Assembly: GCF_030463565.1 (NCBI RefSeq) | Contig: NC_134648.1 | Coordinates: 13,371,806-13,435,805 of the forward strand | Reading direction: 5' to 3' | Length of the DNA stretch: 64,000 nucleotides | Source of the DNA: Pelecanus crispus | Lineage: Eukaryota; Chordata; Aves; Pelecaniformes; Pelecanidae | In this document: in pieces, positions 46,866-60,900 of the stretch | How the letters are laid out: each line of letters opens with the position of its first letter | Numbering within the stretch: position 1 is the stretch's first letter | Position numbers and translations under genes: made by a program | The notes under the pieces: model-generated | Seen by the model: the letters and a program-made list of their open reading frames with translations, nothing else | Database searches by the model: none | What the model was told of the DNA's origin: nothing

Positions 46866-48852
46866 TAAATGACTTTGTAATAAGTTTATTAAATAGCCAA
46901 TTCTAAAGAACAGTAAAAAATATGAAAACGTGCATTGTTTGTTGTTCTTAAAAAAAATGTTTGTCCAAAATAAAGACTGTTAGAAAACTTAAACAAGTTT
47001 AGCCCCAATACACCTCCTGCTCTCCACATAAAAGATGTTTGGTAGTTACAAATACTGTTCCATCTCCTGTAGCAAAGTTTAACAATGTATACATTAGTAT
47101 TTCTACTATACTTTTTTTCACATTTCTTCTGTAAACATAATCAATTTTAAAAAATACCTTGTTAGCAAGCCCAAGGAACTACTGCTTTCCTGTACAGTAA
47201 ATACAAATAGGATTTTCCTGCCATTCTAATCAGCACTCCTTTACTGAAACATTAAACATTTCAGTTAGTATAAAAGTACAACCAGAGAATAAATGGCTGA
47301 GAAGATGCAGTATTTGAGTGAGCCTTAGTTAATAGGCAAATAAAATACCACTGACTTCCAAATCTGAAGATCACTTCTGTACAGCTTCTGTTCTTCTGAG
47401 ATCCAAGTATCACAGTGCTGTACACAAATGCACTGGCTATCGATCGGAAACATTCACTTCTTACTTACTAAAAATAATTTAACATATAGCTGAACTAAAA
47501 AGCAGGTACTAAGAGATGGATGTCCATGTTTGGTGTACATACAAAGGTCAAAGCAGACTAACAAGCCACACTGATGGGCACCTGCTCTTTGGGGCGGGTG
47601 GGGACGACAACGACGACTTAGTTCTCCAAATATCTGCACAATTTAGCAAGAATACTATTTTACTTAGCAATAGACTGACTTCTTGTCTGGTGTGGGAGAT
47701 CTACAAAGCAAAATCACAGACTTGTTCCTTTTTCCTATGGAAACAGAAATAGCTGGCTTTGTTCCTGAAGAGAATTTTGAGGCAGAGCAGTAGGCTCTTT
47801 GGGAAGCCTTGTTACTAGAAATGCTGAAATTATTTTACTGCTGGGAATTAGTTTTTTCTAAAGCAGCATTTCTATACATTTCTCATTTTTATATAAAATA
47901 AAAATGCCAAATTTAGTTGCATTTTCTTTTAATCTGGCCTCCAATTAAGAATAAGACAGAAGTGCTGCATCTAAAACAGTGGTATGTTATAGTCAGATTT
48001 CTTGCACAAACATAGCCTTGATGCAGATGATATCTGGCCTGTATGTGCCATCATCTTCCATTCATCTGCTCCAGAAATCTGTACATCAAAACTGTGCATC
48101 TTTTAAACTATGAAGAGAATTCTCAAGGATTTTTTAAGCACTTCTTGAGTATGAGACAGTACCAGAACAATCTCGCATGACTACTTTTTCCAAATGTTTT
48201 ACGGCAGCATTTTGTACATGCCTATTTCCAGTTCTCTTGTTTGGATTCCTGCAAACAGGAAAACAGGACACAAAATCCAACCAGCCCGTAGGTACCCAGT
48301 GATGCCAGTCTACCCTTGCTAAGGAAGAACGTATCTGACCACTAAGCACTGTACAAAGAGCTACAGACAGACCAAGCAAAAAATAAAAGGAGACTCAATG
48401 GAAGGAAAGGTAATGCTCCATCTCAGAACCTCCAGGACTGATTTATCCTGGGTTTAAATTATACTAACTGAACCAATGAAACAATTGCTTCCCTTGCTTT
48501 TGGAATGGAAGTGATGCTGCTTGATCGGTTAGATGCTGTCAGATTGTTACAGGCTAGTATAGAAACAACTCTGTCACAAGCTACTTTAAATAAAAATCTT
48601 CAGTTGAAAAGTTTTGTATAAAAGAACAGAATTTCTGGAAGCGTGAGGAAAACCAGCAAGCACTGTCAGACACCACATACTGTAACTACTGAGCTCTGAG
48701 TAGACACTCCTATGTGGTAAACGGTATTTTCTTTGTAGAAAGGCCCAACCTGCTGAACAAACTAAGATCTTGATAAGCAGGAAGCTGCTCTGTGCAAAGC
48801 AGAACGAACGAAGGTGGGCTTCTATTCACGAGCAACACATCAGCTCATATCA
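46866..48852 (-). other. SWAP70: SWAP70 3' UTR
   Basis: The region runs from just after the stop codon to the presumed cleavage site, just under 2 kb. It has AT-rich composition, only short chance frames, and no splice-site pair that would suggest another gene. The left end is inferred from the poly(A) signal, so the boundary is approximate. The length suits a gene whose mammalian transcript also carries a long 3' UTR. Confidence 0.75.
46885..46890 (-). terminator. SWAP70: SWAP70 poly(A) signal
   Basis: AATAAA on the minus strand (TTTATT on plus) is the only canonical signal I find between the stop codon and this point. Downstream on the minus strand lies a T/G-rich element (TGATGTCTTTTTGCATGGG...), as expected after a cleavage site. 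Cleavage probably falls near 46865-46875. A weaker ATTAAA candidate lies near 47930. Confidence 0.75.
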
Positions 48853-48962
48853 TTACTCAGAAGTGGCTTTTTTCCCTTTCCAGCTCTTTTGTCTTTGCTT
48901 GAGTTCAGCTTCAGTGAAGGCAGCCGGGCCCCAGTTTGTGATCAAGTGAGGATTCTTAGAGC
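48853..48962 (-). CDS. SWAP70: SWAP70 last coding exon: C-terminal tail
   Basis: The coding part is 110 bp. It completes a split glycine codon and adds 35 residues, [20 protein letters not shown] through [15 protein letters not shown], then TAA at 48855-48853. In mammals the C-terminal part binds F-actin. The [18 protein letters not shown] core is unchanged from the human sequence I remember, whereas the last 15 residues differ ([15 protein letters not shown] here). The acceptor is CTGTCTTCCAG. Confidence 0.97.
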
Positions 48963-51900
48963 CTGGAAGACAGAGTGCAACAATACTTGCAACAGGCGTT
49001 TCTGACAGGGACATCGCTCAGCCACCATCAGTGGGACAGGCCCAGTGTCGCCACAGGATGATTTGGTAAGTGCTGTCTCTTCTACGACTGGAAACCCTCT
49101 CAAAGGTGACCTGAGGACCTGCTAACCAAGGAGGGAGGAATGCCTGGGACACCATCAGTGAAGGTGTTTGGAGTGAGAAGTTGTCAACTGTTGCAATCTT
49201 TTGCCTCCTTATCTCCCAACTTCCCCCCGCCCCAAATAGTTGTATCTTAGTAAACCTCTCTTCTTCTTGCCTTTAGAGATGTCCTTGAAGGAAAGTGATC
49301 TCTCCAGCACTGCGTTACAAAGCCACTTTCCTGTGGGCCGGCATGCTATTAATTAAGCTAAGAGATTAAACTTTTCCCAAAAATCAAACACTTGACCTAT
49401 CTTTACTTCATGTTTTTGGCAATTAGCATTTATGCTAGCTTCATTAAACACCCAAACCATGCGATGTTCAGGTTGATCCTTGCTTTGTTTTAAATAAAAA
49501 AACAAACAAATAATAATGATTTAAAAACATTGTTATAGTAGGGCCAGGAGAGGTAAAGACTTGAAAGTTACCATCAGCAGTTCTCACAAATGTAAAATTT
49601 ATAGGCTGCCATGCAACCAGTAAGCTACAGGAAAAGGCAGACTTCAGCAAATCACTAGGTGATCTAAGTATATGAGACAGAATGAATACATATTTTTGTA
49701 ACTTTTCTGTTGATAACTTACCTGGCTCTATTAGTCGAATTAATCCCTCATGATGAGCTACTTTATCTTTCCAACTCTTGGTGTTATTAGCTGCCGTTTC
49801 CAACTTCTTCTTAACCTCCTGAAATAAGATACAGCTCACTTGAAAACAAGAACAACTTTACTCTGTTTATATAAAAAGAAAAAACATTCTTTTAAATCTA
49901 AAGACAGAACCCACATCTAAAGCCAGTACCCCATTTAGTGTAGACAGGAGAACTTCCTTTCTAACACCATCCTAAGTAATTTAGTTATCGCTAGCTGTAT
50001 AAAAGTTGTCAAACCAGAATCCAAAAATAACTAGGTTTTACAAGATTTTGTAGCTGTGTAAGTAGGGCTAGTCTTCACGAAGACTGAAAGCATAAACTGT
50101 CGTTTCAAAACAGAAAGATCTGTTTTCTGTTCCAAACTAAGACCAGCTAGTGGGTATCTCTCACTATCAGAAATCATAAAATGTAAGCTAGGAAAAGGAC
50201 TGCTGCTGTTACACCCAAGCAAGAAAGAGGTATTCTTCAGTCTAAACTGGTCTTTTGGTCAATTCCAAACGGAATGCCAGAATGTTTAATTATTTCTAAA
50301 ATAATGAGTCAACTATCACAGTGACCTACTCGATCATTTGTTTTGGTTGGGTTTTTTTTTGTTTGCAGTTTTTTATGTCTATTGTTTTCAGCAATTCCTT
50401 AAATTAATAGTAAATGATGCTTCATATACAAAAAGCCTGAGATGTCTAAAATAAAGTATTAGCCAAAAGCAGCCTAATGATGGTGTTAGATGTAATGCCA
50501 ACATGGTAAATTGTAAAGGGGCCAGAACTACCACACTTGGGCCCCTGCTTGCAGTCACTGCAGCATTTGTATTCTGTGCCAGTTGAGACAGCTCACTAGC
50601 TTGTCCTTCACAGAGCTAACCTCAATGGCACAGGGACAGCATAAACACACTCCCTAGTTAAACAGAAATCCAGTCATGTTTTGTTTCCTGACCTAAATAC
50701 ACGCAGGAACACCACCTCCCTAGCCCTAGAAAGTGTGCAGCACTTCAGACTCTGTACTCACTGGGTTCTCTTTTTTGGGTTGTTTTCTCCCCCCCCCCCC
50801 CCCCCCCACGCATACAGCTACTGGCCTTCACCAAAAACACTCAGCAGAGCCGAGAACAGGCCTGGCGTTTGGGACACAAGGCATCGCTACACACTGAGAA
50901 TCTGAGCTAATTCCTAGCTACCCTTGACGTCAGTTCAGTGCTTAAATACCTTTTTGAGGAGCAAGGGCCTACAGTAGCACATTGATCTTTCATCTGTAGA
51001 AGACAATATTGCCCCATGACATCATCAAAACACTGCAAGAATGACTAATTCAAAAGCATAAGGGCATTTAGTTTTGACAGCAATGGGACTGCATAAGAAG
51101 TTAGGCTACAGCAGAAGACACATGTATACAGAGTATTTCAGGGTATGACTGAGCTGCCTGCCTGTGAAATGGGACAAAAGAATAAAGGAGGTGGCGTGTC
51201 TGAAACATGTCCTCGTCTTCAAATATATCTACTGGTCTAGGTCAAAAAACCCCAACACATAAATATCCTACCTGTTGTTACAATTTTTGTGCCATACTAA
51301 TCCTTAAAGAAGCATGGTATCAATGAACTTCAAATTCAGTTAAATTACTGAATACCTGGCTAAGTATGAGAGGTTGATGAACAGAACAGCCCACCTCGTA
51401 TTGCGCAAGGGCCTCCTTCCTTTCCAGTTCAAGTTGTTCCAGTTGCTGCATAGCAACTTGAAGAGCCCGTTCCTTTACCATTCTCTGGTTTTCTAGCTCT
51501 TGCTTCTCTGCTTCTGTCATCTGAATGGTCTGTTGCTGCTGCAAGTGCCATTTTTCCAGTTCAGCTCTCTTTGCTGACTCCTCTTCCAGTAACCTGCAAT
51601 GGGGATTGCGATGTTAACTACGCTGTAAAGTAAGCTATATCCATTATGTAGCATGTATGTAGGGAAGCCAAGCTAATTATTTTCTTTCCTTTTTTTTTTT
51701 AAAAAAAAAAAAAAGAAAGAAAAAAAAAGCATGAGAAATGGGGGAAAAGTTATTGCTTGTTGGCTTGTCTTCAGCATAAAGCTGAAAATCATGCCAGCAG
51801 TGCAAGCAGTCTGACTGCTACAAAGGGCTATTCAGAAAATTTAGTCAATAATGCAAATACACAACACTGAAAACCACAGAAGAATCAAGCATGCGTAAGT

Positions 51901-54900
51901 TATCTTAATTGTCTTAGGAGGACTGAATATATGAAGAAACAAACCACACTAAACAAAGCCCATATGAGTAAGAGGAGACTTAACCCTTTATCAATTACAA
52001 TTTAAACCTGTGATAAAATACAGCTGAAAGACATATTTACAGTTACTGCTTTATAAAATACACAGTTGAAAAGCCTGTACAAAGTGATCTCAGTTTTTCA
52101 AGTGTTGACATACACAACACCTGATGGAAAAATAAGTATGCCTGCTTTTCTGAAATTGCTGAGCACTCTCACTGCTAAGGGCTAATCAAACATGTTAAAA
52201 AAAAAAATATCATAAATACCAGCTTTAGCCTTCATAGCTTAAGGGGGGGGGTGGGGTATCTATCTTGTGTTTGGACTTCAAGCTAGTCCCCCTTTCTGGC
52301 AGCATGTCCAAGATGCAAACAGTCTTTAATAGTATGGCACAGTTACTTATTATTGCAAAGGGGAGTGGGGAACTGAAATAAATTTCTACTAGGTCAAAGC
52401 AATACCTGGCTTGAAGTTTCCTTACAGTCTCTTCGTCTTGACGTGCCTGTTTCTCATCCTCCAAAGCTTCCTGTAGCTGTTTATACATTTCTTCCAGTTC
52501 ACGTACTCTCTGCAAATACTGTTCCAGTTCAGATGATTTCTGAGCAACCTGCTCTTCCATTTTTTGTCTTACCTAGCAGCAGAAATTGAGGACACATATG
52601 AGCTACCATTCAGCTCAGGTTTCCAATTTTTAAAGGAATTGCCAGGTTTCCTTCAAATAATGTTTTCAGGGATAAACCTTTTCCTGCTGCCTGCAGAGCA
52701 AAACTGATAAAATTGAGTCTAGAATTGTAGCTGTGTAAATAAGAGCATTTAAAAAAATAAATAATAATACAGGTTACTTACATTGCCCTACTTCATGCAG
52801 CACAGGATTTTTACAGGAGTTTAAACCTAACTTCAGTCAGCTTGACCTCGTCACTTAGTTTACAGATACACACTAATCTGAAGGAAGAGGAAGCTTGTAG
52901 AGTGCCCAGACTGGTCTAATTACACTATTTCCACTCCTTTCCTCAGGCAAGTCCTCCCTTGGCAATAGTGTATTTCACACACTTTTATCTGGATAATGGC
53001 ACTGTGACAGCACAGGATGGATAAAGGGTTGGAAATAGGCTAAGGAGGTTGGCTTTGCTAAGAGAAGAGCAACTATAACAAAAAACCAAGGTAAGGGATA
53101 GAGTATGCTGCACAGCCAGTCACCCAGCCTCTGATCCTCACCCCACCCCCTGTCACTGACCAGAGCAGGAAACCGGGGGCCCTGCGGCACCAGAGCCGTC
53201 CTCCCCCTCAGCCCATCACTGCGGGGGGACAACAGCACTCAGCTGGCTTTGAACTGAGAAGGGCAAAGCACCAAAACCTCAGCGTTTAGCAATACATAAC
53301 ATGTACTTCACAGGAGGCGAGCACAGCTCTTGAAGTCAGCAAGAAAGGCTCGCTGTCAAGTGCGATAGGATGGCATGTCCTGCTCCACCGCTCTGCAGCC
53401 TGCTTTCCCTCAGCTAACCCAACTCCCACTGACCCAGAAAGTGAGCGTATTCAGGAATTCACACTCGGCCCATAAAGCAGCACTGTGTGCATTTATGTCC
53501 TTAGACGTTCCATCACATCGACTTGACTATTCCTACTTCTTTTCTCCAGCTAATAGAAAAGCCTGTTACGCCTGACAAAGCCCTTGAAGATTGAAAATTG
53601 TTTTTTTTGGAAATTCTCAGTGTGGATTATAGTAACAGCATTGTAAAGCTACAATATTTCTTTAATTTTTTTATATTTGTGTGTGTGTATAAATGTAAAA
53701 GAACACACAGTATAAAAACCCAATAGTTTTAGGAATCTATTCAAGTCAGAAAATTCCTAAAATGCGTTTTGATTATGCTTGTGTTCATTTTGCATATTCA
53801 TATAGTATGTACTGGCCTCAGGTTCTCCATCTTTGAAAATTGCAAGGATAACGTCGGTCTGCATTTATCCTTCAAACAGTCAAATTCTTCCCAATTTTCC
53901 AGTAACATTAAGCTTTGAATGCTATACAACTTGTAAGAAAGCTGTTTTGCAGTATTTGAATTCAGTAGTAAAAATATTTTATTCCTACATCTCTAATAAA
54001 TGCAACGCAGTTTGCGTTCTCCAGCCTTCTGCAAAATCTGCAGATCCTTTCAGTGACTGCCTGTGAGGGAAGTCATTGCTGAACGCATTGCTCACTCTGT
54101 GTAATCATAGCGAAAAACCACGTGCACTACTCACCATTTTTTCTCTCTCCAGCTCCAAACTGAAGCGATCTTGTAATTCGACTTGAGTCTGAAGTCTTTT
54201 CTTCTCTTCCTCAGCAGCACGAGCAGCTGCTGCTTCCAGTTGCTGGAAGAGAAGGGGCAGGAGGTGGGGGGGGGAGAAGAAGAAAAAAACAATTTGTCAA
54301 AACTAAAACATTTGGAAGGAATGGAATTTTATTTAACAGTTTTTGGTTTTAACAAAAATGGAGGAAACCTTCAAAAGCATTAAGGCACCAGCTTTTTTTT
54401 AAAATGTCTAAGGCTACTGTCAATCTCTAAATATAATTTTTAATCTTGTTGTTTGCAAGACGATTTTAAATTTACCAATTAAAAGTCAATTATTAGACTT
54501 CCTCCAGGTTTCCTTTTGAGTCCTGCTTCGCACAACCAATAGAAACCGCTATATTCCCTTCTCTATCTCATATGGGATAGAAAACTATTATGGAAACCCA
54601 CATCCCAGGCAGGACTGCACAGGAGTTCCAACCGTGAAAACATGCCAGCGTGCATAGAGTTCATACAGAAACAGAAGCGAGAAGCACTAAATTGCCATGG
54701 GAAAGCAGAAGTGCTGCAAACTTTGACTATAATAAGTGATCGTGCTATTGTGAATCACATCCCTTTAACATCCCCTAAATTGCCATGTAAGGTTGTCGTG
54801 GTTTAGCCCCAGCCAGCAACTAAGCACCACGCAGCCGCTCGCTCACTCCTCCTACCCCGATGGGATGGGGGAGAGAATCGGAGGAGTCAGAGTGAGAAAC

Positions 54901-57900
54901 ACTCCTGGGTTGAGATAAGAACAGTTTAATAGTTGAAATAAAGTAAAATAGTAATGATAATAATAACAATATAATAATGATGATAATAATAATAATATAC
55001 AAAGCAAGTGATGCACAATGCAATTGCTCACCACCTGCTGACCGATACCCAGACAGTTCCCGAGCAGCGATTGCTGCTCCCCGGCCAACCCCCCCCAGTT
55101 TCTATACTGAGCATGACGTCACATGGTATGGAATAGCCCTTTGGGCAGTTTGGATCAACTATTCTGGCTGTGCCCCCTCCCAGTTTCTTGTGCACCTGGC
55201 AGAGCATGGGAAGCTGAAAAGTCCTTGACTAGCATAAGCAGTACTTAGCAACAACTAAAACATCAGTGTGTTATCAACATTCTTCTCCTACTAGATCCAA
55301 AACACAGCACTATGCCTGCTACTAGGAAGAAAATTAACTCTATTCCAGCCAAAACCAGGACAAAGGTAAATAAAATTAATCACTTGAAATTACGGGAAGA
55401 ATCAGCATAGTCAGAGCTAAGGCCTAGGTAACAGCTGCTGGTACCTTCATGCCTTCTTGCAACTTATTTAACTTTTTTTGCATCTTGATTTCACAAATAA
55501 AGATAATTGTTACAGTTTTTCCTTTCATCAGGATTTCGGTAGCATGTGTTTTTAGAATGCACAGAAGGTTAGAAATGTACAAGTACCAGCCAAAACTTTA
55601 CCAATACTGAAGACAAAATAATTCTTTCACAGAATTTTCCTGAGAAACTTATCTGATGCTTCAGAGGAAACAGAAAGCAAGCACCCTTCTTTTGCAATAC
55701 GCTGGGCTGGTGAAATTGCTTCCCAGACCCTTAGTAAGAGCAGAACACCCATCATTAGTATTTTTGGAAGGTACCACATTTAAACCATCTTCCCTCACAC
55801 ACCCGAGATGAACTAATGAGATGCCTAAACAATTAAAACTGCCAAGCTAAAACCTTCATTCCTTTAAGTGCTTGTGATAGCACTCTAATCTGAAATAGAT
55901 GTGAAGAAGGGAAGGAGAAGGCTCCTAGTTCCTGGTTTTAAGCTGTAGAAGATAGTACAGAATTGCTCTCCTTTGAAAGGCTTAAATGATGCCAGTGTTT
56001 TAGAAGTAGCATTCCTCCTCTACCGGAACATTTAAAAGCATGTAATTGTAGTCAAATCCGAGATGCCTATTCAAATGAAATTTTTTTATTTCCTTCCCCA
56101 CTTTGAAATTAAACAAACATTGCCAATACTGAGATGAGAGGGCGAACGCACAGAGGAGTCACAGGCAAGGGTGGGTGCTAGGCTTTTGCCAGAGAGCTTA
56201 ACAAGAAAATACATTGTCCGCTCTTTATCAGCAACTTCCTGCTTAATTCATGTCAGAGGACATCAATTCCTGGCAGGTAAGGTTACTGGCAACAACTGTG
56301 CAGTTTAGGGGAAAAGTCCCAAATGCCGGGGGCGGGGAGGGAGGGGGAATCAACAGGAACACACCATTCCAGCAGGGATTAGTTAGCACAGAGTCTCTGA
56401 ATCCCGTGCAAGACTCCAAATTGAAACAGAAAGGGTGCACAAGTCTTGTGCATGCTCTCTTGGTAAGAAAATTTACCTTTCAGTCTGTTCAATGTGTGTA
56501 TCTCAAAATTCCATTAAAAAATATGAAAAAAATCTGTTTTAGACAAAGAGTTTTATTCTTCTGAAATTTTTCTACTGCAGGAGCTATCAAAATACAAACC
56601 AGTCTCAGAGCGTGCTTTGGCAGATGCTGCATAAGTGGTGGCTCACTGCCATCAGAAGCAAATCTAACTCTAAGGTTTCCAGAACAATTCAGTTTCCTGA
56701 GGCATTCACAAAGCCTTTTCCTTGAAGAACATTTTTCTAACTAATCAAACACTTGAAGTTCCTCCAACACGGTACCTCCCCACTAATTCCACTTAGTCAA
56801 AGCGCAGTAGTTCACGTCGGAGACTAAACTACTTTCCTTGAGAAGTCATTTTAATCCAGTCTACTTCAAAAGATGCTTCTTGCCACAACTCTCTTTAGTT
56901 TACCCACTGGGATTTCTACACAACTCCCGGGAGCCTGTCCACACTCTACTACTCCTTTGGGGTTGCTCTCATGTTATATTCCCCCCTAACTTTTTCTCCA
57001 TAAATGCAACACAGAAATCCACCCCCATGATTTCTGTTAAAAGGTATATGACTTACCTGTAACTTGGAGATAACACAGGCTATCCTTTAAAGCGCATTTT
57101 GCATTCTGACTCTTAAACACATGATATAACATAGGTGCTAAAATTAAATTAAAAAATGGTTTTCCACTGTCAGGCTCCATTTAAGGCAAAAAGAGTAATA
57201 CCCACATCAGTACTGTCAGTGCAAGGTTAATTAAAAAAAGACAAATTTCTCCTCACCACAAATTGTGACTTAATGACAAGACGTTTAAAAAGATACATTT
57301 TGGATTACTTTATTTGCTTTCTAGACTTGGCACCTTTAACATGCTCTCACAATATTTATAGCTCCCCCTCCTGCTGCAAAGATCATTAAAGTTTTTTCTA
57401 ACCGAGTGCTAAAATTAGTTAGTGTTTTTCATTTACGAAAAACTCAAGCAATGATACAGACATGTCCTAAATCGGAACGCAAAAAGTCAAATTAATTTGG
57501 GAAGGTAGTGAACAAAAGACTCTTTAGACTAAGCACAGAGCAAAGATCTGGACTGCTCTAGTAGCAGGGACTCAGCAGCCAAAATGTTAGGCAGCAGTGG
57601 GGAAGGCGGCATTTGATGGCATTCTAAGCTCTTTCCAAGGCACACTCCTCATTAAAAGGTATCACAGCAATAAAAGCCATAGTAACTCTTCTTGCAAGTC
57701 TTTAAAAAGAAAAGATAGAAAGTATATCTGGATACTAATCAAATCCCCGTGGAGAAGGATTGCAGAGGTACCCGTTGTTCCACAGTACAAAGATCCATCA
57801 GCATGTTTAACCTACTGTTAAGAGTGTGCAGCCACAGCAAAGGCACCTTGGTGTCTCCTGCCAGTCGTTAGACTAAAACGCTGTCTACAAGGGAAATAGC

Positions 57901-60900
57901 GTATTCAGCAAGTCTTCTGCTAATACTCGGAGATTTCTAGTCCAATTCTCAGGCTTTTAGAAGTCAATCCAGCATTTACAAGGAACATGCATTTAAACAG
58001 TTTATAAATGGTTGCTATGTGTCTCCGCTCTATAAATCTCTCCCAAACTACTCCAATAAAATTATGCCTATACATATTCAATCTTTGTCAATTAAATGTA
58101 TATCTCTGGAAACTACGTCTGTGTGAAGAGAACAGTTCCCACACACATACAATTCACATAACAAAACTTTGGAAAGCTGTATGAGAAAATCTTAATGGAA
58201 AGCCCCAAGTTTGACAGACATGTCTGACAGAGAAGAAAAACAGAAAACCCACAAGTAACTGAAAATACTAGAGTCTCCAGTCCCCAAACACCTTCCACAC
58301 AGCTGGGGCTTTCTTCTACACTAGCTTCGCAACACCCTCATAAGGAAAGGGGACAGGGTTGGGCCACGTAAGTTACCCCGAGCCTGCTGAACAGTCCTGA
58401 AACTGCTGTAGTCAATGCCGAAGGCTTTACTGCAGGCTCAACCAGCAAATCTACTTGCTTAGGGGGCTGATGCTGACACAAACTCACCTCCCCTGGAGGA
58501 GTTCACTCAATGTGTCTGAACACCTGAACAGGAAATCGATGCTTAATTGTAATTCAAGAAGCCCAGCTCAACCACAGAGATTGAGCTTAAAGCTTGAAGG
58601 TTAGCAGCTCCCACTCCCACCTTTCGCACGGTCTCCAGCTCCTTCTGCTTGTTCTCGTTGGCCGTTTGCAGTTCTTTCATCTGCCGCTCCAGCTCTTCTT
58701 GCTCAGCTAACAGCTTCCGGCGCAGTTCTTTTCGTTTTTGGCGTGCTTCTTTGTGGGGTGGAGGGCTCCCCGCTCTCAGCAGGTTTACAGTGGTCTGTAT
58801 GGCTGGAAAAGAGCGTGCAAGACAAAGGGAGAGGAAGAGAACAGTGAAGGGAAATGCTAAACTCTCTGGATAGCCTTAGTGAACGAATACTTGTGGTGGT
58901 GTGTGGTTTGTTGAGTTTTTTAAAATGTATTTTTAAATCAGAAATAACTGTTGTTCTCCTAATTCTCATCAGGCTAGCTGTCAACACAAACCAAAAGTGA
59001 AAGACGCTTGGCTTTGAGTATTGGCTGTGTGCCACAAGGATAAGGTCCGGTAATTCCAATGCACTATGTCAATTCCAATATTGATATATATTCCAATATA
59101 TTCCAGTATGTCCACAGGCCAGACTGTACAAGTCACTTGTACGCCTAGCTGCAAAGAAAACCCCCAACACGTCAAGATTTCTTACTATCTAGATTCAGTG
59201 ACTCTAATCAAGCAATAAGATGTTATCTAACGTATACATCACTTACCTCCCTAGAAGCAACCTTAAACCCTTTATTCTTACTGATACTCCAAGGGAAAAC
59301 TTTCTCCCGGTAAGACAGCAGCTCTCATTCACTTATATTCAGTGAGGAAATATTCAGAGAGCAAAGCTGAGAAGTGGCAGATGATTTTCATATTTTATTC
59401 ACCTACTAAAACCGTGAAAAAAGATCTCCTTTTGGAAGTAATCATTCATCACACAGCTGAATTTGGTGCAATTAAACACATGCTTTAGGTAAAGAGCGAG
59501 GTGCAAATGAAAACACACAGCTCCAAATATTTAAATGCTGTACATACTTCAATGGCATTGGCAACAGTGGCTTTGCAAGGGCTTCCACCTCACTCAAATT
59601 TCAAATTTGAGTAAAGCACAGCTGTAAGACTTCAGCTTGCCTTAACTTTCACATAACTTAAGATTTTTGAAACCTCACCTTGAATCCACTCCTGCTTCTT
59701 CTTTTTATCAGAGGCACTGATCTCAAAGCTTTTATCAAGACATTTTATGAGAAAAAGGCATTTCTTTCCATCTTTGTCAGGCAACGCCTAGAATGCGTAA
59801 CAAAAGGATTAGCTTTGCAAACACTGAAGTTTAAGTCGTATTGTCAAGCCCCACGTATGCAGTTATCTGTTACAGAGCTACAAATACCAGTGCTAAGAAC
59901 CATTATTAAAAGAGTGTTTATGAACTGTTTTTATATAAAATTAAAAAAAAGCTCCTTTAATGAAAGATATCAGGAATCCAACCCGCACACAAAAAAGGAT
60001 TAATTCTTATCTTTAGAGACATACATAGTTTTTGGTGGGGTGGTTTGTTGTTTTTTTTTTTTTTACCTCTACACAACAGTTGCCATCCAGTATGATGTCT
60101 CCCTTCTTGTCCTTTAAATCTTCACTTATGTAGTAGGAAATAATATTGGGTTTTAGCACAAACCATCGTTCCGTCCAATTTTTCCTTTTGTGACCTTTTT
60201 TCAACATATAGCCCTGTAAAAAGCAACAGATCAGCTGAAATGCCTGGCCTCTGTTCAGCCGCCTGTTCTTTTGGTTATGTGGCTTAAAGGCCCAATAGAG
60301 CACACAGAAAAATTAGCTCAAGGCCCTAAATATTTCACCAACACACTTCCATTCCTAATACTAGCACACATGGGCTAATCATTTAGCCCATACTCCTGCC
60401 ATCTTTATTGGACAGGATATGGGAACACTGGTAGACCCTGGATTTTCCCTTAAAGGAACAGAGTTGTACCTTGATTTAAACAATGCCAAGATTTCACTCG
60501 CAGTATTTTATTTTCCTTGAAAGACGATCCACTCACCTTCCTATATGAGAAAACACACTTGCAAGCCTCAACAAGACTATTTCAAAGGAAGGAAGAGAAG
60601 CCCACACTTTGCCACTGAGCTTTACACAAATAAAAGAATAAAAATTATAATCTTCTGTAATGACAATAAATATGGCTGGTATCATAATCAAATCATCCAA
60701 GTTTGCCTCTATTGAATATTAACATATCTAAAATACAAGCAGCAATACTAAGTGCAGTTGTACTAGTAACCCTGTTACACATTATCCAGTGTGGCTATGG
60801 CAATTAAAAAACCATCTCATGGAAGAGAGTGCACAGAGAATGATAAAATAATTGGTCATTCTTTCAGGCATTTGATTTTTAGTGATCTTATCAGGGGCAC

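Noticed and set aside
49468..49839. 123-residue minus-strand open frame read as a single protein
   Set aside because: Only the part above 49722 is the SWAP70 exon. The rest is read-through beyond a strong GTAAGT donor into the intron.
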